From the NCBI GenBank assembly GCA_030152125.1, contig JASLIR010000449.1, forward strand, positions 1-7,082: a stretch of DNA of 7,082 nt. The letters are read 5' to 3'. Positions 1 through 6,173 of this stretch are shown one piece after another; position 1 is the first letter of the stretch; each line of letters opens with the position of its first letter. The translations under genes were made by a program, and so were the position numbers. A model generated the notes under the pieces. That model saw only the letters and a program-made list of their open reading frames with translations, was not told where the DNA came from and made no database searches. Source of the stretch: Alkanindiges sp. GTDB taxonomy: Bacteria > Pseudomonadota > Gammaproteobacteria > Pseudomonadales > Moraxellaceae.

Positions 1-1
1 T

Positions 2-307
2 GGTATACCCGAGCATATTAAGGAGCTGGAATACATGTGGACGTTTGCTCCCGACAACCGGATTGAAGAACATCCTGTTCGTTTTGGTACAGCAAATGCC
101 GAATGGACAGCAGTCATAGGGGTGATCAAAGGTACTTTTAGCAAACCTATGGTGTTGGCTGATGGCACAAAAATCGAGCCTACAGGGAAAAGCTACAACT
201 TACCAATGGCAACTATTGGTCACTGGAATAAACAAGGGCAAATGGATGAAGAATATCTATTTTGGGACAATGCAGAATTTATGAAGCAAATTGGTATAGG
301 CAAATAA
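2..307 (+). CDS. SnoaL-like / ester cyclase-type protein, C-terminal part (5' end outside window)
   Basis: The frame is open from base 2 and ends at TAA 305-307, giving at least 101 residues, so the gene begins upstream of the window. An internal ATG at 35 has no ribosome binding site and is probably not the start. The C-terminal half resembles the NTF2-fold SnoaL-like/ester cyclase family: a beta-rich pattern with WTAVIGVIKGTF, then DGTKIEPTGK, then a strand like MATIGHWNKQGQMDEEYLFW and a final short helix DNAEFMKQIGIG. Proteins of this fold include polyketide cyclases, but most bacterial single-domain members have no known substrate. No signal peptide can be judged because the N-terminus is missing. 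It is the only plus-strand protein gene in the host part and converges with the PhaC-like gene. The fold assignment is moderately sure; no specific reaction is claimed. Confidence 0.7.
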   Translation, partial: GIPEHIKELEYMWTFAPDNRIEEHPVRFGTANAEWTAVIGVIKGTFSKPMVLADGTKIEPTGKSYNLPMATIGHWNKQGQMDEEYLFWDNAEFMKQIGIGK

Positions 308-362
308 ATTTAGGGCTATTTAGTTTAATTATGCCAGCTCAAATCATGACAGTTAAGGTTTC

Positions 363-402
363 TTAGATGGATATACCAGTATTTTATGGAATATCCATCT
401 AA
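363..402. repeat. Near-perfect 12-bp inverted repeat (hairpin) between convergent genes
   Basis: TTAGATGGATAT (363-374) is perfectly complementary to ATATCCATCTAA (391-402). After an A·A mismatch the pairing continues with CCA (376-378) and TGG (387-389), leaving an 8-nt loop. It lies between the ends of the SnoaL-like gene and the minus-strand PhaC-like gene, a usual place for a bidirectional terminator. Neither side carries a convincing T tract, so it is either an atypical terminator or mRNA 3' end, or a small dispersed palindrome. Confidence 0.6.
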
Positions 403-456
403 ATATATGCGATGGCGGAAGCTGCCTCTTATTCACCACCGCTCCCACCTACACTA

Positions 457-1608
457 CTAATCCGAACGCCCAGCCAGCCAGTCAACCACCACTGGCCACA
501 CGGTTTCCGGTGCCTGGCTGCCGGACACAATGCCCATATGCCCGCCCGGTACAATCTCAAAGGTTTTATCTTCACTGCTAATCAGGTTCATCACCGGGCG
601 CACTGCTTCCGCAGTCACAATAATATCGGTGCTGCCACCAATCGCCAGAAAGGAACAATCCACATCCTTCAGGTAAGCGGTCTGCTCGCCAAACTTCACC
701 ACGCCGGTGGACAGCTCATCATCAATCCAGAAACGCAGCAGGATGTCACGCATTACCCCGCCTGGATAAGCCAGCATGCTGTCAATAAAGGAACTGGCGG
801 TAGCATGGTTAATCACAAACTCGCGGTCACCCAGGTTTTTAAGCAGCTCCCAGTAGCCTTTCAGGTTGCCCACCGGGTCAGTCAGCTTAAAGCCCAGGGT
901 ATTTTGCCAGCCATGTACATGGAACACACTGCTTGGCAAATTACGCACACGGAAGCGGGTATTTTTGCGTACCCACTGTGCCGGGGCAGTAAAACTGCTG
1001 TAAAACTTGCCCATATAACCAGATTTATGCGTGTTGATAGGTGACGCAAGGATCATGATATTTTTAATATCCTTGTCCTTAAACAGCGCGGTATAACACA
1101 GGGAAAGTGCCCCGCCCAGGCTCCAGCCATGCAGGGACAGCTGTTGCTGCCCGCTATGCTCGCGCACCTTGTTAATAAACTCCGGCATAAATACTTTAAT
1201 GTAAGTACCAAAGTTATATTTAGCCTGACGGCGTGTCGGCACACCCCAGTCAATCAAATACACCTCAAAGCCCTGCGATAAAAAGAAACGCACCAAACTG
1301 CGGGTGGGGAATAAATCATAAATCAGCATGTTGACCGCTAACGGCGGCACAATGACCAAAGGCACGCGGTGCTTTTTGGCTGGGGCAACACCGGCATCCG
1401 CCACATAGTGGCGCAGGCTAATAATTTCGCGCTGGTATACCACCTCAAACGGGGTTTTACCAGATAAAGCCAGCTGCTGGCTGCGAAAAAGACGGTCTGC
1501 TGCGTTGGTCAGCACCTGACGGGCCTGACGGCTTACCCGGTTATTGGTTATTTTTTTAACGGGTTCCAGGCTGGATACAGCCTGTTTAACTTTAAGCAAT
1601 GGACTCAT
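457..1608 (-). CDS. PhaC-like alpha/beta hydrolase with Ser nucleophile
   Basis: This 383-residue protein resembles class III PHA synthase PhaC in length and layout. Around residues 88-100 it has PPLAVNMLIYDL, close to the PhaC motif PPxINKxYIxDL. VYLIDWG at 116-122 is another PhaC hallmark. The nucleophile elbow is HGWSLGG (160-166) with Ser163, whereas polymerising PHA synthases use Cys in G-x-C-x-G. The other triad residues are visible as Asp328 in GGSTD and His357 in PGGHMG. No signal peptide or membrane segment is obvious, so it is probably cytoplasmic. A hydrolytic role (esterase, thioesterase or depolymerase) is an inference from the Ser. The ATG at 1608 is the only usable start, since an in-frame TAA lies nine codons upstream, but its ribosome binding site is poor (AGG about 13 nt away). 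No phaE, phaB or phasin gene is adjacent. Confidence 0.85.
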   Translation of the reverse strand: MSPLLKVKQAVSSLEPVKKITNNRVSRQARQVLTNAADRLFRSQQLALSGKTPFEVVYQREIISLRHYVADAGVAPAKKHRVPLVIVPPLAVNMLIYDLFPTRSLVRFFLSQGFEVYLIDWGVPTRRQAKYNFGTYIKVFMPEFINKVREHSGQQQLSLHGWSLGGALSLCYTALFKDKDIKNIMILASPINTHKSGYMGKFYSSFTAPAQWVRKNTRFRVRNLPSSVFHVHGWQNTLGFKLTDPVGNLKGYWELLKNLGDREFVINHATASSFIDSMLAYPGGVMRDILLRFWIDDELSTGVVKFGEQTAYLKDVDCSFLAIGGSTDIIVTAEAVRPVMNLISSEDKTFEIVPGGHMGIVSGSQAPETVWPVVVDWLAGRSD

Positions 1609-1643
1609 TTGAACAAGAATACCTGTAGATATGCCTTAAATGA

Positions 1644-1659
1644 TGATGGTAGACCATCA
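1644..1659. promoter_or_regulatory. Operator-like palindrome upstream of the PhaC-like gene
   Basis: TGATGGT (1644-1650) and ACCATCA (1653-1659) form a perfect 7-bp inverted repeat around a 2-bp centre. It lies about 35 bp upstream of the PhaC-like start. The size and symmetry fit a binding site for a dimeric repressor such as a TetR- or GntR-type protein, but no regulator is encoded nearby and no clear -35/-10 pair was found around it. The regulatory role is inference. Confidence 0.35.
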
Positions 1660-1722
1660 AGCGGCGTAATTTTAAAGTAAACACGGCAACGGTTCAGTGG
1701 CCTATTCGACTTATCTTTTATT

Positions 1723-1752
1723 AAAAAAAGAACAAGCCTGCCACACACAGGC
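1723..1752 (-). terminator. Possible second minus-strand terminator between glpK and the PhaC-like gene
   Basis: Read on the minus strand, GCCTG (1752-1748) pairs with CAGGC (1740-1736) across a 7-nt loop. The sequence TTGTTC and then seven T (1729-1723) follow. The stem is only 5 bp and the T run starts six bases after it, so it is weaker than the terminator at 1793-1823. It may serve as a backup stop for glpK transcripts. Confidence 0.35.
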
Positions 1753-1792
1753 ATCATAACCAGCCTGTAAATAACAGCAAGCCATTCTTGTT

Positions 1793-1823
1793 AAACAAAA
1801 TGCCAGACAAACCGGTGTCTGGC
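1793..1823 (-). terminator. Rho-independent terminator of glpK
   Basis: On the minus strand, GCCAGACA (1823-1816) pairs with TGTCTGGC (1809-1802) around a 6-nt loop, and ATTTTGTTT follows (1801-1793). It begins about 58 bp after the glpK stop. A second possible stem, CGGGTTAT with ATAACCCG, lies between the stop codon and this hairpin. This is the expected 3' end for a single-gene glpK transcript and separates it from the PhaC-like gene. Confidence 0.75.
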
Positions 1824-1880
1824 GCTTTATACGGGTTATTTAGGTGCTGCTCAAATAAGATAACCCGCTAAACTAATGAA

Positions 1881-3365
1881 CTAGGAGCTACGCGCCCGTT
1901 GTACCGCCTTGTGCCAGCGCTCCAGGTGCTGCTGGCGCTCATCGGTAGACATCGCTGGTTCAAAACAGCGCTCCAGCTGCCATATGTCGGCAATATCCGC
2001 GGTGGACTTAAACAGGCCAGTGGCAAGCCCGGACATTAACGCGGCACCCAGCGCCGTGGTTTCCTGAATTTTAGGGCGCAGTACCGGCACACCCAGCAAA
2101 TCAGCCTGAAACTGCATCAGCATGTCGTTACGGCAGGCACCACCATCCACGCGTAATTCGGTTAATGGCGTGGGCGCATCCAGTTGCATGGCCTCCAGCA
2201 CATCCGCCACCTGAAAGGCAATGGCCTCCAGTGCCGCGCGGGCAATGTGGTAACGGTTGGTGCCACGGGTCATCCCGGTCAGCATGCCGCGCGCTTCGGA
2301 ATCCCAGTACGGCGCACCCAGCCCGGTAAAGGCCGGTACCAGCACTACCCCATCGGTATCTTTTACCTGAGCTGCCAGTTGCTCCACATCGCCACTCTGG
2401 CGGATGATGCCAAGGCCATCACGCAACCACTGCACAATTGCCCCGGCCATAAATACGCTGCCTTCCAGCGCAAACTGGGCTTTTTGCTGCGGTGCCTGCC
2501 AGGCCAGTGTGGAAAGTAGCTGGTGCTGGCTGACCTGCAGGTTCTCACCGGTATTCATCAGCATAAAACAGCCGGTGCCGTAGGTATTTTTAGCCATACC
2601 GGGCTGGAAGCAGGCCTGCCCAAACAGCGCCGACTGCTGGTCACCAATGGCCGAACCAATTGGAATGCGCCGCCCCAGCAAGCCATCTGCAGTTTCGGCA
2701 ATCACCCCGCCGGAAGGCACAATTTGCGGCAGGATAGACACAGGAATATCAAACAGTGCCAGTAGTTCTTCATCCCACTGCTGGGTATTCAGGTTCATCA
2801 GCAGGGTGCGTGATGCATTGCTCATGTCAATCACATGGCGCTCGCCACGGGTTAAATTCCACACCAGCCAGCTGTCCACCGTGCCAAAAGCCAGCAGGCC
2901 TTGCGCAGCCAGTGCCCTGGCTTCCGGATGATGATTGAGCAGCCACACAATCTTGGTGGCACTAAAATAAGGGTCTAAACGCAGGCCGGTTTTACGGCTG
3001 AGCATATTGGCGTCAATACGCTGGCTGGCTTCTTCACACCATGCCGCAGTACGGCGGTCCTGCCAAACAATGGCAGGCGCAATCGCCATGCCGGTCTTTT
3101 TATTCCACAGTACCGTGGTTTCGCGCTGGTTGGTAATGCCAATGCTGGCAATGTCCTGCGCCAATAAGCCCGCTGCCGCAATGGCCTGTTGCGCCACGCC
3201 AATCTGGGTATTCCACAGCTCCTGCGCATCCTGCTCCACCCAGCCTGGCTGCGGGGTTTTAATGGTTACTTCACGCTGTGCCGAGGCCTTCACCTGCCCC
3301 CTGGCATCAAAAATAATGGCGCGACTTGAAGTGGTTCCCTGATCCAGAGCCAGTAAATAATCCAT
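1881..3365 (-). CDS. glpK: Glycerol kinase
   Basis: GlpK phosphorylates glycerol with ATP to give sn-glycerol 3-phosphate in the cytoplasm, trapping glycerol for catabolism or lipid synthesis. The 494 residues match the usual length of about 500. The N-terminal phosphate-binding motif DQGTTSSR is at 8-15. Glycerol-contact residues correspond to Arg81-Glu82 (NQRETT), Tyr133 and Asp242-Gln243 ([10 protein letters not shown]). FGGY signature 1 is [13 protein letters not shown] (133-145), and signature 2 begins GMLTGMTRG and runs to about 380. The adenosine-side motif is [11 protein letters not shown] (404-414). The start is supported by AGGA (3380-3377), 11 nt upstream. The loop before RRIPIG lacks the GGKGG run that binds fructose 1,6-bisphosphate in the E. 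coli enzyme, so that inhibition may be absent (inference). No glpF, glpD or glpR is in the window, so it appears to be transcribed alone. Confidence 0.97.
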   Translation of the reverse strand: MDYLLALDQGTTSSRAIIFDARGQVKASAQREVTIKTPQPGWVEQDAQELWNTQIGVAQQAIAAAGLLAQDIASIGITNQRETTVLWNKKTGMAIAPAIVWQDRRTAAWCEEASQRIDANMLSRKTGLRLDPYFSATKIVWLLNHHPEARALAAQGLLAFGTVDSWLVWNLTRGERHVIDMSNASRTLLMNLNTQQWDEELLALFDIPVSILPQIVPSGGVIAETADGLLGRRIPIGSAIGDQQSALFGQACFQPGMAKNTYGTGCFMLMNTGENLQVSQHQLLSTLAWQAPQQKAQFALEGSVFMAGAIVQWLRDGLGIIRQSGDVEQLAAQVKDTDGVVLVPAFTGLGAPYWDSEARGMLTGMTRGTNRYHIARAALEAIAFQVADVLEAMQLDAPTPLTELRVDGGACRNDMLMQFQADLLGVPVLRPKIQETTALGAALMSGLATGLFKSTADIADIWQLERCFEPAMSTDERQQHLERWHKAVQRARSS

Positions 3366-3431
3366 ATTTATAATATTCCTATGCTGTGCCTACCGTACGG
3401 CCTGCCACTTGAAAACTGGCGATGCGTCGCC

Positions 3432-3452
3432 ATTATAAACATAAGTCGTATG
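3432..3452 (-). promoter_or_regulatory. Candidate glpK promoter
   Basis: The minus strand has a consensus -10 box TATAAT (3437-3432), about 67 bp upstream of the glpK ATG. The best -35 candidate is a weak TTCATA (about 3458-3453) with a short 15-bp spacer. Just downstream lies a small inverted repeat, TGGCGA and TCGCCA (3417-3432, loop TGCG), and a palindrome CCGTACGG (3393-3400). Either could be a control site in the leader. The start point is inferred. Confidence 0.4.
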
Positions 3453-3502
3453 TATGAATGCTGTTTTTATCAGCATAAATCATGGTGATACCGATAGCAT
3501 TC

Positions 3503-3511
3503 TGCTATGAT
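3503..3511 (+). promoter_or_regulatory. ssrA promoter (extended -10)
   Basis: TGCTATGAT is a good extended -10 element (TG, one base, then TATGAT). Its position puts the transcript start about 7 nt before the mature tmRNA end at 3525, which fits a short leader removed by RNase P. The matching -35 region (TGGTGA, 3483-3488) is poor, as is common with extended -10 promoters. Confidence 0.55.
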
Positions 3512-3618
3512 GGTTGTTCGTCTTGGGGATGTTCTGGCTTCGACGCTGGTGATGAAACTCAATGATGCATGCCGAGAGCGCATTATCTCTCGTAAATAAA
3601 TCTTGCATTTTAATAGTC

Positions 3619-3651
3619 GCAAACGACGAAACCTACGCTCTAGCAGCCTAA
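3619..3651 (+). other. tmRNA proteolysis-tag reading frame
   Basis: GCA AAC GAC GAA ACC TAC GCT CTA GCA GCC TAA encodes ANDETYALAA and is preceded by TAGTC, the usual context of the resume codon. The C-terminal LAA is the signal recognised by ClpXP and related proteases. The E. coli tag has Asn where this one has Thr. Confidence 0.95.
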
Positions 3652-3859
3652 GGGCTGCTTGTCCGCTTTCCTGAATACCTGTGGTTAGGAACGCCGACCG
3701 AAGCGCGCGCACATAGGTCCGCACCGTGTCTTGCTCCGCGACACAGTGTCAAACTCAGGAGCTCGCTGCTAACGTCCTGTTCGTTGGGCTGATAGCGGTT
3801 AAAACAATAGACGATAACTAAGCATGTAGATTCGTGGGCGTAGTGCTGGCGGACGCGGG

Positions 3860-3882
3860 TTCAACTCCCGCCATCTCCACCA
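3860..3882 (+). other. Predicted attachment site (left end of integrated element) in ssrA 3' end
   Basis: The 3' end of ssrA (T loop, acceptor strand and CCA) is a standard target for tyrosine integrases. An integrase gene of the right type begins 187 bp downstream, and base composition drops from here onward. The copy that should mark the far end of the element is not in the window, so the exact core cannot be delimited. The extent given is the segment most often shared in such junctions. Confidence 0.6.
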
Positions 3883-3926
3883 TTTGCTTAAAATCATAGA
3901 CCGTTAAATAACGCGATATGACACTG

Positions 3927-3960
3927 AAACCCTTAAGTAGCAATACTTAGGGGTTTTTTT
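3927..3960 (+). terminator. Strong rho-independent terminator just after ssrA
   Basis: AAACCCTTAAGT (3927-3938) pairs with ACTTAGGGGTTT (3945-3956) as a 12-bp stem with a single T·G wobble and a 6-nt loop. Seven T follow (3954-3960, the first three also in the stem). It is placed to end the tmRNA transcript before the integrase gene. It lies on the element side of the predicted junction, so the element seems to supply the current ssrA terminator (inference). Confidence 0.85.
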
Positions 3961-4006
3961 ATACCGTTATATACCTTTGTATGCCGCTGTAAAATGTGGG
4001 CTATTG

Positions 4007-4054
4007 TGTACACTCCCTTGTACATACTAGGATTTGTTGAATCCAAGGTGTACA
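4007..4054 (+). promoter_or_regulatory. Three TGTACA repeats in the integrase upstream region
   Basis: TGTACA occurs at 4007-4012 (within the palindrome GTGTACAC), 4019-4024 and 4049-4054. A GGATT/AATCC inverted repeat (4030-4034 and 4040-4044) lies between copies two and three. The last copy is next to the ribosome binding site. Such clustering suggests binding sites for an element-encoded regulator or arm-type sites for the integrase. No convincing sigma-70 promoter was found, the nearest being TTGTGT 4004-4009 with TACTAG 4025-4030 at a short 15-bp spacing. Confidence 0.4.
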
Positions 4055-4069
4055 TGAGGATGTAAAGCA

Positions 4070-5269
4070 ATGAAACGTAAAGATATAAAGAAGCGCCCCT
4101 TAACCGATACGACAATCCTTAATCTGGAGTCCGAGTCAACTGAGTACCGGGAGCTAGATGGTTTTGGCCTCTATTTGCGCGTTAAACCTGATAATAGCAA
4201 ATCTTGGCTTTACCGTTATAAAAAGCTAGATGGTAAATGGTCTTGGTTGGGGCTAGGGAGCTATCCAGAAGTCAGCGGTGCTCTGGCTAGAAAGAAAGCT
4301 GCTGAATTAAACCAAGCTCTTTCTAACGGCGAAAATCCGATAGTAACCAAACAGCTCAAAAAGCAGGCTGAACTTGAAGCGAGTAATAACACACTCGAAA
4401 AATTAGCGACCGAGTTTTTAGACAGTAAGGTTAACAAATGGACTGCTGATACTATGAAGCGTAATCGGGGCTCACTGGAAAAACATATCATCCCTGTTTT
4501 TGGAAAACGGCTATACGCCTCTATCAAGGCAATGGAATGGATGGAACTGTTTAGAAAGATCCAGAATGAACAAGGCATCATTGAGCAGGTAAATCGTATG
4601 TGCTCCCTGTGCCGTGACATGTACGATCTTGCACGGGTAACTGGACGCATTGAATACAACCCGCTAGAAGGTTTAGGCAAGTACCTAGATAAAGCCAAAT
4701 CTGAAAACATGCCACATGTGCCAGCGAATGAGTTTGCCGCTTTGTTGCGGGCGATAAGGAACTATCCTAGCAAGGATGTTGCAAATGCTTTACAGCTTCT
4801 GGCTATGCTGTTTCCACGTCCAAGTGAGTTGGCAGAAGCCACAAAGGCAGAGTTTCAACTTGAAAATAAGTTATGGATCATTCCTGCTGAACGAATGAAA
4901 CGCCGCATCGAGTTTGCTATCCCCCTGCCAGATCAAGCAGTCACATTACTGAAAGAACTTTTCGCATACAGTGGCGAGAGCCCCTATTTGTTGCCAAGTC
5001 GGTCTAATGCTCATAAGCCGATTTCAAACAATACGCTGAACATGGCACTCAAGCGTATGGGGTATGAAAATAGACAAACACCTCATGGCTTTAGACATAT
5101 TGCAAGCTCAAACTGGAACAAACATTTTAGTGATCGGCCTCAAGTTGTAGAAGCCGCTTTGTCACACCTTAAACAGGGCGTTAAAGGAGTGTATGACAAA
5201 GAGGCACACCTGGAAGAGCGTGCCCCCATGCAGCAATGGTGGGCTAATTATCTGGATGATCTAGCTTGA
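4070..5269 (+). CDS. int: P4-type tyrosine integrase
   Basis: This 399-residue site-specific recombinase would integrate the element at the ssrA 3' end and, with an excision factor, remove it. The N-terminal arm-type DNA-binding domain of the P4 family (DUF4102-like) spans about 11-91 with GFGLYLRVKP and LGLGSYPEVSG. The core-binding domain is about 105-200 and the catalytic domain about 215-390. All catalytic residues are present: Arg250 (FPRPSEL), Lys277 (RMKRRI), His339 and Arg342 (PHGFRH), His366 (LSHLKQ) and the nucleophile Tyr375 (GVYDKEAH). The length is typical, with no frameshift, so it should be active. The start is supported by GAGGA (4056-4060), 9 nt before ATG. The reading direction, away from the attachment site and directly beside it, is typical of such islands. 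It is more AT-rich than glpK, consistent with acquired DNA. Confidence 0.96.
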   Translation: MKRKDIKKRPLTDTTILNLESESTEYRELDGFGLYLRVKPDNSKSWLYRYKKLDGKWSWLGLGSYPEVSGALARKKAAELNQALSNGENPIVTKQLKKQAELEASNNTLEKLATEFLDSKVNKWTADTMKRNRGSLEKHIIPVFGKRLYASIKAMEWMELFRKIQNEQGIIEQVNRMCSLCRDMYDLARVTGRIEYNPLEGLGKYLDKAKSENMPHVPANEFAALLRAIRNYPSKDVANALQLLAMLFPRPSELAEATKAEFQLENKLWIIPAERMKRRIEFAIPLPDQAVTLLKELFAYSGESPYLLPSRSNAHKPISNNTLNMALKRMGYENRQTPHGFRHIASSNWNKHFSDRPQVVEAALSHLKQGVKGVYDKEAHLEERAPMQQWWANYLDDLA

Positions 5270-5297
5270 AGCTCTTTGAGTCAGCTTAAGCGAGCAT

Positions 5298-5343
5298 AAA
5301 AAAACCTGTAATAGCCCCTAAACATTTAAAAAATATTTAGGGG
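5298..5343 (-). terminator. Hairpin and T tract between convergent int and XRE genes
   Basis: CCCCTAAA (5315-5322) pairs with TTTAGGGG (5336-5343), and an inner AT stem closes the loop further. On the minus strand this lies about 30 bp after the XRE gene stop. Seven T follow, but only after a 10-nt gap (5304-5298). On the plus strand no T tract follows. It is most likely the terminator of the leftward gene, possibly also slowing rightward transcription from int. Confidence 0.45.
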
Positions 5344-5374
5344 TAAATACAACACCTCAAAGGTGACACCATAC

Positions 5375-5992
5375 CTACTTTCCTGAAATTTCAGTATAAA
5401 ATTCCAAATTTTCCAGAAGGCTTTTCTCATAAATTTTATGAATTTTCAACGTCTGAATTACCTTTCTGGTTTTTGCCTCTTTACCTGATACATCACTTAG
5501 AACAACTAATCCGAAGATTTTATTGTGTAATTCTTTGTGAATCGCTTTGCCAAGTGACTCTAGTAATAAAACATTTGGCAAGGAATGGAAAGGCTGGAGT
5601 TCTTTTTCATAAAATTTATTACCGTATAATTTAATTAACCTATTGGAAACGGCTTGTGAAGTTGAAGAGCTAACAATCTCTACCCCTTTAGACGCAAGAT
5701 CAACAAGAATCTCTTCAGCTAGCAGTTCTAAATCACTTAAGGTATTACCTGTTAACAAGGCAAATTCCTGTAAGAAATCTAAAGATATAGATGTAAAACC
5801 TTTTTCAATTTTTATTAAGGCTGTGTGAGAAATATTGAATTGAGCCGCATATTCAACCTGTGTATGAGTAGAGTTCTGCCTCGCTCGATAAACCATATAC
5901 CCAAAAATACAAGACAATGAAGTGATGATATTCGAGTAATGCTTCTTATCACTCCCTGACTCATGAGAGGTTGATACATGTGATATGTCCAT
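5375..5992 (-). CDS. XRE-family helix-turn-helix regulator, candidate element repressor
   Basis: This protein has 205 residues. An XRE/Cro-like helix-turn-helix lies at about 26-92: TQVEYAAQFNIS (44-55) followed by the recognition helix HTALIKIEKG (56-65) and LDFLQEFALLTG (71-82). About 25 Ser/His-rich residues precede the domain. The C-terminal part (about 100-205) matches no family I recognise and has none of the Ser/Lys residue context of a LexA-type self-cleaving domain that I can identify. Its end is Lys- and Leu-rich, ending LLENLEFYTEISGK. It is transcribed away from the AlpA-like gene across a 229-bp control region with several inverted repeats, the usual position of a phage or island repressor. 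The ribosome binding site is poor, so the true start is uncertain, but the next Met (33) lies inside the domain. DNA binding is well supported; repression of the rightward promoter is inference. Confidence 0.8.
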   Translation of the reverse strand: MDISHVSTSHESGSDKKHYSNIITSLSCIFGYMVYRARQNSTHTQVEYAAQFNISHTALIKIEKGFTSISLDFLQEFALLTGNTLSDLELLAEEILVDLASKGVEIVSSSTSQAVSNRLIKLYGNKFYEKELQPFHSLPNVLLLESLGKAIHKELHNKIFGLVVLSDVSGKEAKTRKVIQTLKIHKIYEKSLLENLEFYTEISGK

Positions 5993-6026
5993 AAAACGTA
6001 CCAGTAAATGCTTATAGCAAAATGAT

Positions 6027-6075
6027 ACTACAAGGTTGCATAAAAATAAATACGAACAAAATACTAACTTGTAGT
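6027..6075. repeat. 8-bp inverted repeat in the divergent control region
   Basis: ACTACAAG (6027-6034) and CTTGTAGT (6068-6075) are perfect inverted copies 33 bp apart. Each has a TTGCA just downstream in the plus direction (6036-6040 and 6075-6079). The right copy touches the -35 box of the rightward promoter. The pair may be operator half-sites for a looping or cooperative regulator of both divergent genes. Confidence 0.4.
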
Positions 6076-6102
6076 TGCAAAATATGTGTTTGATGTTATG
6101 AT
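6075..6102 (+). promoter_or_regulatory. Promoter for the AlpA-like / DUF3987 genes
   Basis: TTGCAA (6075-6080) and TATGAT (6097-6102) form a good sigma-70 pair with a 16-bp spacer, matching consensus at four and five of six positions. Transcription would start near 6109, leaving a leader of about 113 nt before the AlpA-like ATG. With no terminator recognised before the DUF3987 gene, both genes may share this promoter. Confidence 0.65.
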
Positions 6103-6113
6103 TTAGACATCAA
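6090..6113. promoter_or_regulatory. Candidate repressor operator over the -10 box
   Basis: TTGATGT (6090-6096) and ACATCAA (6107-6113) form a perfect 7-bp inverted repeat with a 10-bp centre that contains the whole -10 box. Bound protein here would block RNA polymerase. The divergently encoded XRE protein is the obvious candidate, by position only. The right arm overlaps another inverted repeat (6101-6109 with 6137-6145). Confidence 0.5.
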
Positions 6114-6145
6114 CCAACAACACACGGACATGGATTTGTCTAAAT
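6101..6145. repeat. 9-bp inverted repeat at the transcript start
   Basis: ATTTAGACA (6101-6109) and TGTCTAAAT (6137-6145) are perfect inverted copies separated by 27 bp. The left arm spans the end of the -10 box and the predicted start point, and the right arm lies in the leader. If it acts as DNA it may be a second operator pair. As RNA it would be mostly outside the transcript, so an RNA stem is unlikely. Confidence 0.45.
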
Positions 6146-6173
6146 GGAAAGGTGGCGAAGGCTGATAAAACCG

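Larger units (their letters stand above)
3525..3882 (+). ncRNA. ssrA: Transfer-messenger RNA (tmRNA)
   Basis: tmRNA works with SmpB to rescue ribosomes stalled on broken mRNAs and tags the nascent protein for degradation. The 5' end GGGGATG (3525-3531) pairs with CATCTCC (3872-3878), giving the third-position G·U pair that marks alanine acceptors. Discriminator A3879 and an encoded CCA (3880-3882) follow. The T arm is GCGGG, TTCAACT, CCCGC (3855-3871). The tag frame starts at resume codon GCA 3619 and ends at TAA 3649-3651, encoding ANDETYALAA, so the finished tag is AANDETYALAA. The stop codon sits in the loop of a helix, AGCAGCC (3642-3648) with GGCTGCT (3653-3659), as in other tmRNAs. The 358-nt length is normal for the one-piece form. 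The integrated element begins immediately after the CCA, so the 3' end has been preserved or rebuilt by the element. Confidence 0.98.

Noticed and set aside
412..1044. 210-codon plus-strand open frame opposite the PhaC-like gene
   Set aside because: It lies within the well-supported minus-strand gene, has no ribosome binding site, and its product resembles no family.
2184..3342. Several plus-strand and minus-strand open frames of 60-111 codons inside glpK
   Set aside because: All overlap the conserved glycerol kinase frame and show no family signature; they are composition shadows.
3470..3724. 84-codon minus-strand open frame
   Set aside because: It overlaps the ssrA promoter and first half of the tmRNA, whose structure fully explains the sequence.
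3902..3913. Small palindrome CGTTA-AA-TAACG near the ssrA junction as a recombination site
   Set aside because: It is short, AT-rich and outside ssrA; the tmRNA 3' end is a much better attachment site.
3933..4115. 60-codon minus-strand open frame between ssrA and int
   Set aside because: It runs through the terminator hairpin and the int control region into int and has no family features.
4261..4710. 149-codon minus-strand open frame within int
   Set aside because: It is antisense to the conserved integrase frame, with no plausible start signal or protein pattern.
5264..5291. Stem GCTT-AAGCT / AGCTTAAGC at the int stop codon as an int terminator
   Set aside because: It has a bulge and a 9-nt loop and is followed by A-rich rather than T-rich sequence on the plus strand.
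5643..5828. 61-codon plus-strand open frame opposite the XRE gene
   Set aside because: It is antisense to the helix-turn-helix coding region and has no ribosome binding site.
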